The notes under the pieces are model-generated. The model searched no databases. It worked only from the letters and a program-made list of their open reading frames with translations, and was not told the origin of the DNA. Below are positions 41,983 to 49,637 of a stretch of DNA of 64,000 nt, one piece after another; positions within the stretch are counted from its first letter, which is position 1; each line of letters opens with the position of its first letter. Source of the DNA: Rivibacter sp049446155 (GTDB lineage Bacteria; Pseudomonadota; Gammaproteobacteria; Burkholderiales; Burkholderiaceae_C). The DNA lies in NCBI RefSeq assembly GCF_049446155.1, contig NZ_JBMSEE010000011.1:124001-188000 (forward strand). The letters run 5' to 3'. The position numbers and the translations under genes are program-made.

Positions 41983-42636
41983 ATGGACCTGCAATCACTC
42001 TTCGCCCTGGCCGCGCCGGTGATGCTGCGCGCCACCGGCTACACGCTGCTGTTCGCCGCCGCGGCGATGGTGCTGGGCCTGGCGCTCGGCGCCTTCGTCG
42101 CGCTGCTGCGCGTGCTGCAGTGGCCGGTGCTCGCGCAGGCCGCCACGGTCTACGTCAGCGCGCTGCGCGGCACGCCGCTGCTGGTGCAGGTGTTCATCGT
42201 CTATTACGGCCTGCCGAGCGTGGGCATCGAGTTCTCGCCGATCACCGCCGGCATCCTCGCGCTCACGCTCAACGTCTCGGCCTATCTCTCGGAGAGCCTG
42301 CGCGGCGCGGTGCTGGGCATCGGCCAGAACCAGTGGCTGGCCGGCACCAGCCTCGGTCTCTCGCGCACGCAGACGCTGCGCTACGTCGTTGCGCCGCAGG
42401 CGCTGCGCAGCGCGGTGCCGAGCATGTCGAACAGCCTGATCAGCCTGATCAAGGACACCTCGCTCGTCAGCGTGATCGCGGTCACCGAGCTGATGCTCGC
42501 GACCAAGGAGCTGATCTCGACGACCTTCCAGCCCTTTCCGCTCTACATCGCGGCGGCCGGCATCTACTGGGTGCTGAGCCTCGCGTTCGAGCAGGTGCAA
42601 AGGCTGCTGGAGCGCCGGCTCGCGTTCCCGCATTGA
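41983..42636 (+). CDS. Amino-acid ABC transporter permease
   Basis: An inner-membrane permease of 217 residues of the HisM/GlnP type. It has the N-terminal scanning segment GYTLLFAAAAMVLGLALGAFVALLR and the EAA loop region (YLSESLRGAVLGIGQNQWLAGTSLGLSRTQTLRYVVAPQALRSAVPSMSNSLISLIKDTSLVS) that contacts the ATPase. The partner ATPase must come from another locus. It is spaced from its binding protein by 132 bases that hold repeat B1. Confidence 0.92.
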   Translation: MDLQSLFALAAPVMLRATGYTLLFAAAAMVLGLALGAFVALLRVLQWPVLAQAATVYVSALRGTPLLVQVFIVYYGLPSVGIEFSPITAGILALTLNVSAYLSESLRGAVLGIGQNQWLAGTSLGLSRTQTLRYVVAPQALRSAVPSMSNSLISLIKDTSLVSVIAVTELMLATKELISTTFQPFPLYIAAAGIYWVLSLAFEQVQRLLERRLAFPH

Positions 42637-42643
42637 GCGCCAT

Positions 42644-43381
42644 CTACAACGCCTTGGCCAGAAGGGCCAGGCCGAGCATCACGAACACCGCGTAGAGCGC
42701 GCGCTGGAAGGTCGCAGCGCGCAGCAGCCCGCGCAGCGATGCGCCGGCGCCGAGTCCTGCAAAGGCCGCCGCCACCGCGACCGCGTGCAGCGGCCATGCC
42801 TCGGTGGCCAAGCCGCTTCCCAGGCCTTCGAGACGCACGGCCAGCGCCAGGCTCGCCAGCGTGAAGCTCAGGCCGAGCGCCTGCACGAGCGCGTCACGCT
42901 CCAGCTTCATCGACTGCAGGAAGGGCACGAGCGGCATCACGAACACGCCGGTGGCCGCCGTCAGCAGCCCGGACAGTGCGCCGGCACCGGCTGCGATCCA
43001 GCGTTCGCGCCGACCTGGCCGCGGCAGGGCGGGCTTCACCAGACCCCACAGGCCATAGGCCGCGAGCACCGCGCCAAGCAGGCCCGCGGCGAACGAGCGC
43101 GATGCGCCCAGGCCGGGCACCGGCGCGAACGCCGCGACGATGCCCATCGCCAGCCACAGCGGCCACAGACGCCGCGCCAGGACTCGCGCATGCGGCCCGA
43201 CACACTGCGCAAGATTCGTCAGGAGCGAAGGCAGCAGCATCAGCGCGGCGGCCTGCGCCGGCGCCATCGACCAGCCCAGCAGCGCCATGGACAGCGTCGG
43301 CAGGCCCAGACCGGTGACGCCCTTCACCGCGCCCGCCAAGGCGAAAACGAAGGCCACGAAGCTCAGCGAGATGTTCTCCAT
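42644..43381 (-). CDS. TauE/SafE-family sulfite/sulfonate exporter-like protein
   Basis: A membrane protein of 245 residues with about seven or eight helices and the two-fold repeated TauE pattern (FALAGAVKGVTGLGLPTLSMALLGW, AGALSGLLTAATGVFVMPLVPFLQSM). Members export sulfite, sulfoacetate or other small anions. The start MENISLSF at 43381 is chosen over an upstream ATG because the family begins with this hydrophobic helix. It is divergent from the LysR-family gene. Confidence 0.87.
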   Translation of the reverse strand: MENISLSFVAFVFALAGAVKGVTGLGLPTLSMALLGWSMAPAQAAALMLLPSLLTNLAQCVGPHARVLARRLWPLWLAMGIVAAFAPVPGLGASRSFAAGLLGAVLAAYGLWGLVKPALPRPGRRERWIAAGAGALSGLLTAATGVFVMPLVPFLQSMKLERDALVQALGLSFTLASLALAVRLEGLGSGLATEAWPLHAVAVAAAFAGLGAGASLRGLLRAATFQRALYAVFVMLGLALLAKAL

Positions 43382-43434
43382 GCAGGCATCGTGAGCCGCG
43401 GCGGCGCGCCGGTCCATCGCATTCACGCCCAGCT

Positions 43435-43457
43435 ATCCTTCCGCAATAGCGAAGGAT
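43435..43457. promoter_or_regulatory. LysR-type binding box
   Basis: A perfect 7-bp inverted repeat (ATCCTTC at 43435-43441, GAAGGAT at 43451-43457) with a 9-base spacer contains a T-N11-A core. It lies 6 bases upstream of the LysR-family ATG and about 54 from the TauE start, the usual position for auto-repression and divergent activation. Confidence 0.55.
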
Positions 43458-43463
43458 GAAGCC

Positions 43464-44378
43464 ATGAGCAGACTCGCCACCAGCGCCGGCTACCGCATCG
43501 ACCCGTTCGACCTGCGGCTCTTCGTGGCCATCGTGGAAGGCGGCTCGATCACCGCCGGCGCGCAGCGCATCCATCTCTCGCTGGCCGCGGCGAGCACGCG
43601 GCTGCAAGGCCTCGAGCATGCGATCGGTGCACCGCTGCTGCGCCGCGCCAAGCAAGGCGTCACGCTGACCGATGCCGGGCGCACGCTGCTGCGCCACGCC
43701 GGGCGGCTGCAGCGCGAGCTCGAGGCGCTGCATGCCGCGATGGCGGCCCACGCCCACGGCGTGCGCAGCACGGTGCGCGTGCTGTGCAACACGGCGGCGA
43801 TGTCCGAGCACCTGCCGCGAGCGATCGGGCGCTTCCTCGCCGCGCATGCCGACGTCGACGTCGAGCTGCGCGAGCTCGACAGCCAGGACGTGCTGCTCGC
43901 GCTGCGCCAGGAGCAGGCCGACATCGGCATCGTCGCCGACTACGTCGGCACGGAAGGCCTGCACGCGCGCGTCTGGCGCGAAGACCCGCTGGTGGCCGTG
44001 CTGCCGCGCAGCTTGCGTGGCATCGCACGCCGCGGGCTGCGCTTCGTTGACCTGATCGAGCGGCCCTTCGTCGGCCTCGCGGCCGAGAGCGGGCTGAGCC
44101 GCTTCCTGCAGCGCCAGGCGCTGCAGCACGGGCGCGGCCTGCACCACCGCGTGCGCGTGGGCAGCGTCGACGCGGTGATCGCGCTGGTCGGCGATGGGGT
44201 CGGCATCGGCGTGGTGCCGGCCGTCGCCGCGCGCCGCCTCGCCGACGGGCGAGTGACCGCTGTGCCGTTGGCCGACGACTGGGCGCAGCGGCGGCTGCTG
44301 TTGTGCAGCGCCGCCGGCGAGCGCATGGGCCGCGCCGGCGCGCTGTTGCTGGACCACCTCGCGAACGAGGCGGCGTGA
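43464..44378 (+). CDS. LysR-family transcriptional regulator
   Basis: A regulator of 304 residues. The N-terminal winged helix (DLRLFVAIVEGGSITAGAQRIHLSLAAASTRLQGLEHAIGAPLLRRAKQGVTLTDAGRTLL) is followed by a periplasmic-binding-like effector domain (STVRVLCNTAAMSEHLPRAIGRFL...). Its likely target is the divergent TauE-type exporter (inference from position and box). The effector is unknown. Confidence 0.92.
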   Translation: MSRLATSAGYRIDPFDLRLFVAIVEGGSITAGAQRIHLSLAAASTRLQGLEHAIGAPLLRRAKQGVTLTDAGRTLLRHAGRLQRELEALHAAMAAHAHGVRSTVRVLCNTAAMSEHLPRAIGRFLAAHADVDVELRELDSQDVLLALRQEQADIGIVADYVGTEGLHARVWREDPLVAVLPRSLRGIARRGLRFVDLIERPFVGLAAESGLSRFLQRQALQHGRGLHHRVRVGSVDAVIALVGDGVGIGVVPAVAARRLADGRVTAVPLADDWAQRRLLLCSAAGERMGRAGALLLDHLANEAA

Positions 44379-44385
44379 GGCCGTG

Positions 44386-44883
44386 CTACTCGGGAATGCG
44401 CAGCAGCTGCCCCGGATAGATCTTGTCCGGGTGCTTGAGCATCGGCTGATTGGCCTCGAAGATCTTCATGTAGGCATTGGCGTTGCCGTACATCTTCTTG
44501 GCAATGGCCGACAGCGTGTCGCCTTTCTCGACCAGGTGGAAGCGCGACTCGGGCGCGGCCTGTGCGACGGCGAGCAGATCGTTGACCTTGGCGACGCCTT
44601 GCACGTTGCCGCAGCACAGCACGATCTTCTCCTTCGTGGCCTGGTCGGGCGCGGTGCCGCTGACGGTGACGGTCTGCGTCGCGCCGTCGTACTCGACCTT
44701 CAAGCCCTCGGCGGCGAGGTTCTGGGTGTCGATGTACTTGCGGATCGCGGCACCCGCGGCAGCGTTGAGCTCGGCGAGCCGGGCCTGCGCGGCAGCCGGA
44801 TCGGGCGCCTGCGCGGCGGCCTCGGTCTCCTTGGCGCCAAACAGCTTTTCGCCGGCTTCCTTGAAGAAACTGATGATGCCCAT
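44386..44883 (-). CDS. BON and LysM domain protein (Kbp/YgaU-like)
   Basis: A protein of 165 residues similar to the E. coli potassium-binding protein Kbp. A BON domain (about 50-105; IRKYIDTQNLAAEGLKVEYDGATQTVTVSGTAP) is followed by a LysM domain (about 112-163; FHLVEKGDTLSAIAKKMYGNANAYMKIFEANQPMLKHPDKIYPGQLLRIP). There is no signal peptide, as in Kbp. In E. coli this protein senses K+; the same role here is inferred. Confidence 0.88.
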   Translation of the reverse strand: MGIISFFKEAGEKLFGAKETEAAAQAPDPAAAQARLAELNAAAGAAIRKYIDTQNLAAEGLKVEYDGATQTVTVSGTAPDQATKEKIVLCCGNVQGVAKVNDLLAVAQAAPESRFHLVEKGDTLSAIAKKMYGNANAYMKIFEANQPMLKHPDKIYPGQLLRIPE

Positions 44884-44999
44884 CGTGCGACTCTCCCTGG
44901 CTGTGCCTCGCGGGTGAGCGAAGCGGTTGTGCGGGGTCTGACCGGCCGAACTTAGCAGGTCGCGCGCGCGGCCGCTACCGCGACCTCGGTCGGGGCCTC

Positions 45000-45791
45000 T
45001 CAGTCGCCGCCGCAGCCACCGCCGTCGCCGCCACCATCACCGCCTGCGTCGCCCGCGCCGGACTCGCCGCCGAAGCCGCCGGCATCGCCCGCGACGCCGC
45101 CGTCCGAGAAATCGCCGCCGCAGTAGACGCCCAGCGCCGCGGCACCGGCGATCGCCTTGCAGTCGGGCACGTAGCGAAAGCCGCCCGCAATCGCGAGCTC
45201 GGCATCGAGCGCGAACAGCAGCGGCAGTGCCGTTGGCCGCCGCGGGTCGATGCCGTCGAAGCGGCAGCACCAGTACCAGGTGCGGCGCAGGGCGTCGTTG
45301 CGCCTGGCGTCGCCTGACAAGCTCTCGGCCGGACGGTGGTGCAAGAAGCGCCCGAGCGCGCGGGCGCAAAACGCGGCGTAGGCGCGCGTGTCGAGGATGA
45401 AGGCGTGCCACAGCGCGTCGACCGCCTGCGAGGGCATCGCCGCGAGCCCGCGAGCGCGCAGGTGGACGCGAAAGAACTGCCGCAGCCCCGCCTCGACACG
45501 GCGGCGTTGGTGGGCATCGAGCTGCGGATAGGCTTTGGCGAGCGCGCGGTCCAGGTGCGAGGGCAGCGGCGCTTGTTCGATGTGCCGTTCGCGCGTGCGC
45601 CGCTGCAGCTGCGCGACGATCGCCCAGCCGAGCGTGGAGGCCACGGTGATGGCCATCGCCGCGCCGATCGCACCGCTCTTGAAGCCGCGCCACCACGCCG
45701 CGGCCAGCACCAAAAGCAAAAGGCCGCGCATCAGCGCGGCCAGGCTCGGGACCGGCAAGCCGGTCGGACTCGGGTTCCACTTCGGTGTCAT
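45000..45791 (-). CDS. Glycine-rich domain-containing membrane protein
   Basis: A protein of 263 residues. Two N-terminal hydrophobic segments (about 20-35 and 40-62) precede a soluble domain with the DALWHAFILDTRAYAAFC block seen in glycine-rich-domain proteins. The last 40 residues are almost entirely Gly, Asp and Ala with a terminal CGGD. No function is established. The leader on the minus strand carries two copies of an 11-mer (AAGAAGAAGCA). Confidence 0.7.
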   Translation of the reverse strand: MTPKWNPSPTGLPVPSLAALMRGLLLLVLAAAWWRGFKSGAIGAAMAITVASTLGWAIVAQLQRRTRERHIEQAPLPSHLDRALAKAYPQLDAHQRRRVEAGLRQFFRVHLRARGLAAMPSQAVDALWHAFILDTRAYAAFCARALGRFLHHRPAESLSGDARRNDALRRTWYWCCRFDGIDPRRPTALPLLFALDAELAIAGGFRYVPDCKAIAGAAALGVYCGGDFSDGGVAGDAGGFGGESGAGDAGGDGGGDGGGCGGD

Positions 45792-45885
45792 CGTTCTCGT
45801 TTGCTTCTTCTTGTTGTCGTGCTTCTTCTTTTACTAGCGATCGCACTGTGCCGCGGCACGGTGACAGCGCGATGACACCGGCGCA

Positions 45886-46281
45886 TCAGGCGTCGTACTT
45901 CAGGTACTTGAAGCGGGGGTCGTCGTTCGGCGTGCCCTGCAGCACCGCGCCCTCTTCCTTGCCAGGCTGCCACATCAGCACTTCCTCGATCTTGCTCGCG
46001 AGCGCGAAGTCCTTGTCGGTCACGCCCTTGGCCTCGTGGTTCATCAGCTTGACGATCACGAAGGCATAGCTGACCGTGAGGTCCGGGTGGTGCCAGGCCG
46101 CCTCGGCGAGGTGGCCGACGGTGTTCACCACCATCAGCGTCGCCTTCCAGCCGCTGGTCTTGTACTTGCGGCGGATCCAGCCGTCCTCGAAGTACCACTG
46201 CGGCAACTCTTCCTTCAGCCTCGCCTCGATCTCCTCGGGCGTGTAGGCGGTGTTGGAACTCGGTTTGCGCCACTTCGTCAT
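45886..46281 (-). CDS. Pterin-4a-carbinolamine dehydratase-family protein
   Basis: A protein of 131 residues with the PCD core: FEDGWIRRKYKTSGWKATLMVVNTVGHLAEAAWHHPDLTVSYAFVIVKLMNHEAKGVTDKDFALASKIE. The HHPD motif belongs to the active site that dehydrates 4a-hydroxytetrahydrobiopterin. No phenylalanine hydroxylase gene is in the window. A C-terminal extension of about 25 residues is longer than in PhhB, so a different substrate or a regulatory role is possible. Confidence 0.87.
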   Translation of the reverse strand: MTKWRKPSSNTAYTPEEIEARLKEELPQWYFEDGWIRRKYKTSGWKATLMVVNTVGHLAEAAWHHPDLTVSYAFVIVKLMNHEAKGVTDKDFALASKIEEVLMWQPGKEEGAVLQGTPNDDPRFKYLKYDA

Positions 46282-46327
46282 CGCGGTCTCCCCATTTGCC
46301 AGAAACGGCCTGTGCATCGTGCCGCGT

Positions 46328-46963
46328 TCAGGTAGCAACGACGATCGGAAGGTCACTGCGCCAGCCGCCGTCGACGCGCTCGAAGCGCCGCGTCAGCGCC
46401 GCGCGGTCGGCCGCGTCGCGCAGGCTGCGCCACAGGCCGTCGCGTGCGTTGCCGGGGTCGCCCTCGACGTAGAGCTGCGTCGTCAGCAGCGCACGAGCGC
46501 CCAGGCGCAGCTTGACGTGGATGTGCGGCGTGCGCCCGGCGTAGGCCACCGGGCGGATGGTCCGAAACGCATAGCGGCCGTCGGCGTCGACCGTCACGCG
46601 GCCGAAGCCCTGGAAGTCGGGATCGGCGCGACCGCCGTCGCCGGGATGGTGGTAGCGGCCGTCGGCATCGCACTGCCAGATCTCGACCTGCGCGCCGGAA
46701 AGCGGCCTGCCGTCGAGATCGGTCACGCGGCCGCTGAGCGCGAGCGGCTCGCCGCGGCGGTAACGGCGCTCGCCTTGCGCGAGGAGGTCGGCATCGGTGT
46801 CGGCGGGCAGCTGAACGGGATAGAACGGCCCCTCGGTCTGCGCCGGCGTCGGGCGCAGCGTCTGCGGCGCCTGGGCGCGCGCGCCGGTCCACATGGCCGG
46901 CATCGCCAGGCTCGCGGCCGCGATCGATGCACCGCGCAACAGGAGTTGGCGGCGGACCTTCAT
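46328..46963 (-). CDS. Exported intradiol ring-cleavage dioxygenase-like protein
   Basis: A protein of 211 residues. The N-terminus (MKVRRQLLLRGASIAAASLAMPAMW) resembles a twin-arginine signal. The mature part has the intradiol dioxygenase features: QTEGPFYPVQLP, IWQCDADGRYHHPGD, RTIRPVAYAGRTPHIHVKLRL and LYVEGDP, which supply two Tyr and two His iron ligands. Unlike cytosolic protocatechuate dioxygenases it seems to be exported, so the substrate is uncertain. ATG at 46984 is an alternative start. Confidence 0.82.
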   Translation of the reverse strand: MKVRRQLLLRGASIAAASLAMPAMWTGARAQAPQTLRPTPAQTEGPFYPVQLPADTDADLLAQGERRYRRGEPLALSGRVTDLDGRPLSGAQVEIWQCDADGRYHHPGDGGRADPDFQGFGRVTVDADGRYAFRTIRPVAYAGRTPHIHVKLRLGARALLTTQLYVEGDPGNARDGLWRSLRDAADRAALTRRFERVDGGWRSDLPIVVAT

Positions 46964-47010
46964 CGCAGTCGCTCGAGAGCGCATCGCGCTACCCACTACA
47001 CCCAGCGGAC

Positions 47011-47085
47011 GCGGTGGATCCGGCTTTGCCGGTCCACTCGCGGCGCCTCCTTGAGGGGGCAGCGCCGAAGGCGCTTCGGGGGTGG
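47011..47085 (-). repeat. Intergenic palindromic element, family A copy 2
   Basis: This copy of the family found at 14521 and 54327 begins directly after the murB stop codon on the minus strand (TGAACCACCCCCGAAGCG). It carries the same CGAAG box, central CCCCC/GGGGG-type arm (partly decayed here) and terminal GGACCGGC-AAA-GCCGGATCC hairpin. Confidence 0.8.
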
Positions 47086-47086
47086 T

Positions 47087-48160
47087 TCATATCACCACCG
47101 GTTCCGGCTCGAGCCGGATGCCGAAGCGGCCGTAAACGCTTTCCTGAATCGCGCGGGCCAGCGTGACGACCTCGCCGCCGGTGGCCGAGCCGCGGTTGAC
47201 CAGCACCAGGGCCTGCTTCTCGTAGACGCCGGCGCCGCCGATCGACTTGCCCTTCCAGCCGCAGGCGTCGATCAGCCAGCCGGCCGCGAGCTTGAAGCTG
47301 CCGTCGGGCATCGCGTAGTGCACCAGGTGCGGATCGCGGGCGATGATGTCGCGGCACTGCGCCTCGCTGACGACCGGGTTCTTGAAAAAGCTGCCGGCAT
47401 TGCCGATCACCGCCGGATCGGGCAGCTTGGCGCGCCGGATCGCGATCACCCAGTCGGCGATCTCCATCGGCGTCGGCGTGTGGTTGCCGGTTTCGTCCAT
47501 GCGGCGCTGCAGGTCGAGGTAGCCCAGCGTCGGCAGCCAGGGCAGCGGCAGGCGCAGGCGCACGCGCGTGATCACGCTCTTGCCGGCCAGGCCGCCATCG
47601 CTCGCGGGCTGCTTGAAGACGCTGTCGCGGTAGCCGAAGTGGCACTGCGGCGCCGACAGCGTGACGGTGCGGCCGGTGACGAGGTCGACGGCGTCGAGCG
47701 AGTCGAAGCGGTCCTTCAGCTCGAGGCCGTAGGCGCCGATGTTCTGCACCGGCGCGGCACCCACGGTACCGGGGATCAGCGCCATGTTTTCCAGGCCGCC
47801 GAAGCCGTGCGACAAGGTCCACATCACCGCGTCGTGCCAGCTCTCGCCGGCGCCGAACTCGACGATCACCGCATCCGTTCGCACCTCGACGATGCGCTTG
47901 CCCGGCACCTCGACCTTGAGCACGAGCGACTGCACATCGCGCGTGAACACGAGGTTGCTGCCGCCGCCGAGCACGAACTTCGGCGCGCGGCCGAATTCGG
48001 GGTGGGCCAGCAGGCGCCGCACGTCGGCGTCGCTCCTGATGCGCACCAGCGATTTCGCCACCGCCGGCAAGCCGAAGGTGTTGAACGTGCGCAGGCTCAC
48101 GCCCGACTCGACCGCGATCGGTTCGCGCGGCGCGGCGGGGGCGTGGCTGACGGCAGACAT
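47087..48160 (-). CDS. murB: UDP-N-acetylenolpyruvoylglucosamine reductase
   Basis: A FAD enzyme of 357 residues that reduces UDP-GlcNAc-enolpyruvate in peptidoglycan precursor synthesis. The sequence shows RTFNTFGLPAVA, VLGGGSNLVFTRDV, ENMALIPGTVGAAPVQNIGAYG, HFGYRDSVFK, GNAGSFFKNPVV (catalytic Ser) and the type I C-terminal domain ending in RFGIRLEPEP. The ATG at 48160 mirrors that of yajQ across a 43-base gap. Confidence 0.95.
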   Translation of the reverse strand: MSAVSHAPAAPREPIAVESGVSLRTFNTFGLPAVAKSLVRIRSDADVRRLLAHPEFGRAPKFVLGGGSNLVFTRDVQSLVLKVEVPGKRIVEVRTDAVIVEFGAGESWHDAVMWTLSHGFGGLENMALIPGTVGAAPVQNIGAYGLELKDRFDSLDAVDLVTGRTVTLSAPQCHFGYRDSVFKQPASDGGLAGKSVITRVRLRLPLPWLPTLGYLDLQRRMDETGNHTPTPMEIADWVIAIRRAKLPDPAVIGNAGSFFKNPVVSEAQCRDIIARDPHLVHYAMPDGSFKLAAGWLIDACGWKGKSIGGAGVYEKQALVLVNRGSATGGEVVTLARAIQESVYGRFGIRLEPEPVVI

Positions 48161-48203
48161 GGCAGAATTTTCGCCGATCCACCGCCGCCTGAGTGTTTCT
48201 GCC

Positions 48204-48692
48204 ATGCCCAGCTTCGACACCGTGCTCGAACCCAACCTGGTCGAGGTCCGCAACGCGGTCGATCAGGCCGCCAAGGAGATCGGCACGCGCTTCGATTTCA
48301 AGGGCACGTCGGCCGCGGTCGAGCTCAAGGACAAGGACATCACGCTGTTCGGCGACAGCGACTTCCAGCTCGAGCAGGTCAAGGACGTGCTGATGGCCAA
48401 GCTGACCAAGCGCGGCGTCGATGCGCGCTTTCTCGACACGAGCGCCAAGGTCGAGAAGATCGGCGGCGACAAGGTCAAGCAGCTCATCAAGGTCAAGGCC
48501 GGCATCGACACCGACAGCGCGAAGAAGATCGTGCGCGTCGTCAAGGACAGCAAGCTCAAGGTCACGGCCGCGATCCAGGGCGACACGGTGCGCGTCACCG
48601 GCGCCAAGCGCGACGTGCTGCAAGAGGCGATCGCGCTGATCCGCAAGGACGTGGCGGATCTGCCGCTGACCTTCAACAATTTCCGCGACTGA
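48204..48692 (+). CDS. yajQ: YajQ-family nucleotide-binding protein
   Basis: A protein of 162 residues with the family start MPSFDTVLEPNLVEVRNAVDQAAKEI and TRFDFKGTSA, and the end LPLTFNNFRD. YajQ proteins have two RNP-like folds and bind nucleotides, including cyclic di-GMP in Xanthomonas. Here that ligand is only inferred. Its stop TGA overlaps the ATG of the retropepsin-like gene (TGATG). Confidence 0.94.
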   Translation: MPSFDTVLEPNLVEVRNAVDQAAKEIGTRFDFKGTSAAVELKDKDITLFGDSDFQLEQVKDVLMAKLTKRGVDARFLDTSAKVEKIGGDKVKQLIKVKAGIDTDSAKKIVRVVKDSKLKVTAAIQGDTVRVTGAKRDVLQEAIALIRKDVADLPLTFNNFRD

Positions 48693-49465
48693 TGTCGGCC
48701 CCCACGCTCGCTTGGCTCGCTGCCCCCCAAGGTGGCTGGCCGGCCCTGGGGCGGCCCGGCGGCCGGCCGGCGTGGCAGCTTGCGTTGTTCGTCCTGGCGC
48801 TCTCGTTGCCGGCCGCGGCCCAGGTGCCGCCGGCCGTCGCGGCCTCGGCGGTGCGCCCGGTGATCGCGCTGCGCGTGGCCCTGGTCGGCACGATGGGCCA
48901 GCAGGCCGTGCTGGTGATCGACGGCGGCGCGCCGCGCGGCCTCAAGGCCGGTGAAAGCCTGCGCGGCGTGCGCCTGGTGAGCGTGGGCGCAAGCGACGCG
49001 GTGATCGAGGTCGAGGGCCAGCGCCACACGCTGGTGATGGGCGCCGCCCCGCAGGACCTGGCCGGTATCAACCGCGCTGCGGCCGCCGGCGGCGGCCCAC
49101 GCCAGATCGTGCTGCAAGGCGACGCGCGAGGCCACTTCACGACGCCCGGCTCGATCAACGGCCGCGGCGTGCAGTTCCTGGTCGACACCGGGGCCACCGT
49201 CATCGCGATCGGCAAGTCCGAGGCCGACCGCCTGGGCCTGCCCTACCAGCAAGGACAGCGCGTGGGCCTGCGCACCGCCAACGGCGAGGCCGTCGGCTGG
49301 CGCGTGTCGCTGACCTCGGTGCGCATCGGCGAGGTGGAGATCTACAACGTCGACGCGGTGGTGCAGCCGGCCGAGATGCCCTTCATCCTGCTGGGCAACA
49401 GCTTCCTCACGCGCTTCCAGATGAAGCGCGAGAACGACACGCTGACGCTGGATCGGCGGTTCTAG
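48692..49465 (+). CDS. Retropepsin-like aspartic protease family protein
   Basis: A protein of 257 residues. A hydrophobic export signal (LALFVLALSLPAAAQ) lies after about 30 residues encoded mainly by repeat B2. The C-terminal domain has the aspartyl protease motif FLVDTGATVIAIG and the second flap-like region (PFILLGNSFLTRF), of the single-domain type that must dimerise. The ATG overlaps the yajQ stop. If translation started at the TTG at 48784, the protein would begin just before the signal core. Confidence 0.82.
   Translation: MSAPTLAWLAAPQGGWPALGRPGGRPAWQLALFVLALSLPAAAQVPPAVAASAVRPVIALRVALVGTMGQQAVLVIDGGAPRGLKAGESLRGVRLVSVGASDAVIEVEGQRHTLVMGAAPQDLAGINRAAAAGGGPRQIVLQGDARGHFTTPGSINGRGVQFLVDTGATVIAIGKSEADRLGLPYQQGQRVGLRTANGEAVGWRVSLTSVRIGEVEIYNVDAVVQPAEMPFILLGNSFLTRFQMKRENDTLTLDRRF
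48696..48767 (+). repeat. Palindromic element, family B copy 2, at the 5' end of the retropepsin-like gene
   Basis: The sequence GGCCCCCACGCTCGC-TTGGCTCGCTGCCCCCC with a downstream GGCCGGCC/GGGGCGGCCCGG arm matches copy 1 at 41855. It begins 4 bases after the yajQ stop. It is open in the frame that starts at the overlapping ATG and encodes a residue stretch ahead of the hydrophobic signal. Confidence 0.7.
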
Positions 49466-49637
49466 CCTCCGGCTGCCCGCAAGGGCCTGCAAGCGCTCGC
49501 CGAGCGCTGCGGCAATCGCACGGGTCCCGCCCGCTGTCACCCTGGCGACCCCCACAAATCGAACGACCGTGCTAAAAGGCGAGCTGACGCGCCGGCCCTT
49601 CGACACTTGAGAGCACCGGGCGCGCAAGGAGACACGC

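Noticed and set aside
46250..48691. Long plus-strand frame upstream of and in phase with the retropepsin-like gene
   Set aside because: The part before 48692 is antisense to the dioxygenase and murB genes and lacks any family signal. Only the segment from 48692 onward is coding.
49466..49637. Possible small gene between the retropepsin-like gene and the acyl-CoA dehydrogenase pair
   Set aside because: No frame of useful length with a ribosome site was seen. An AGCGCTCG/CGAGCGCT inverted repeat there has almost no loop and no T-run.
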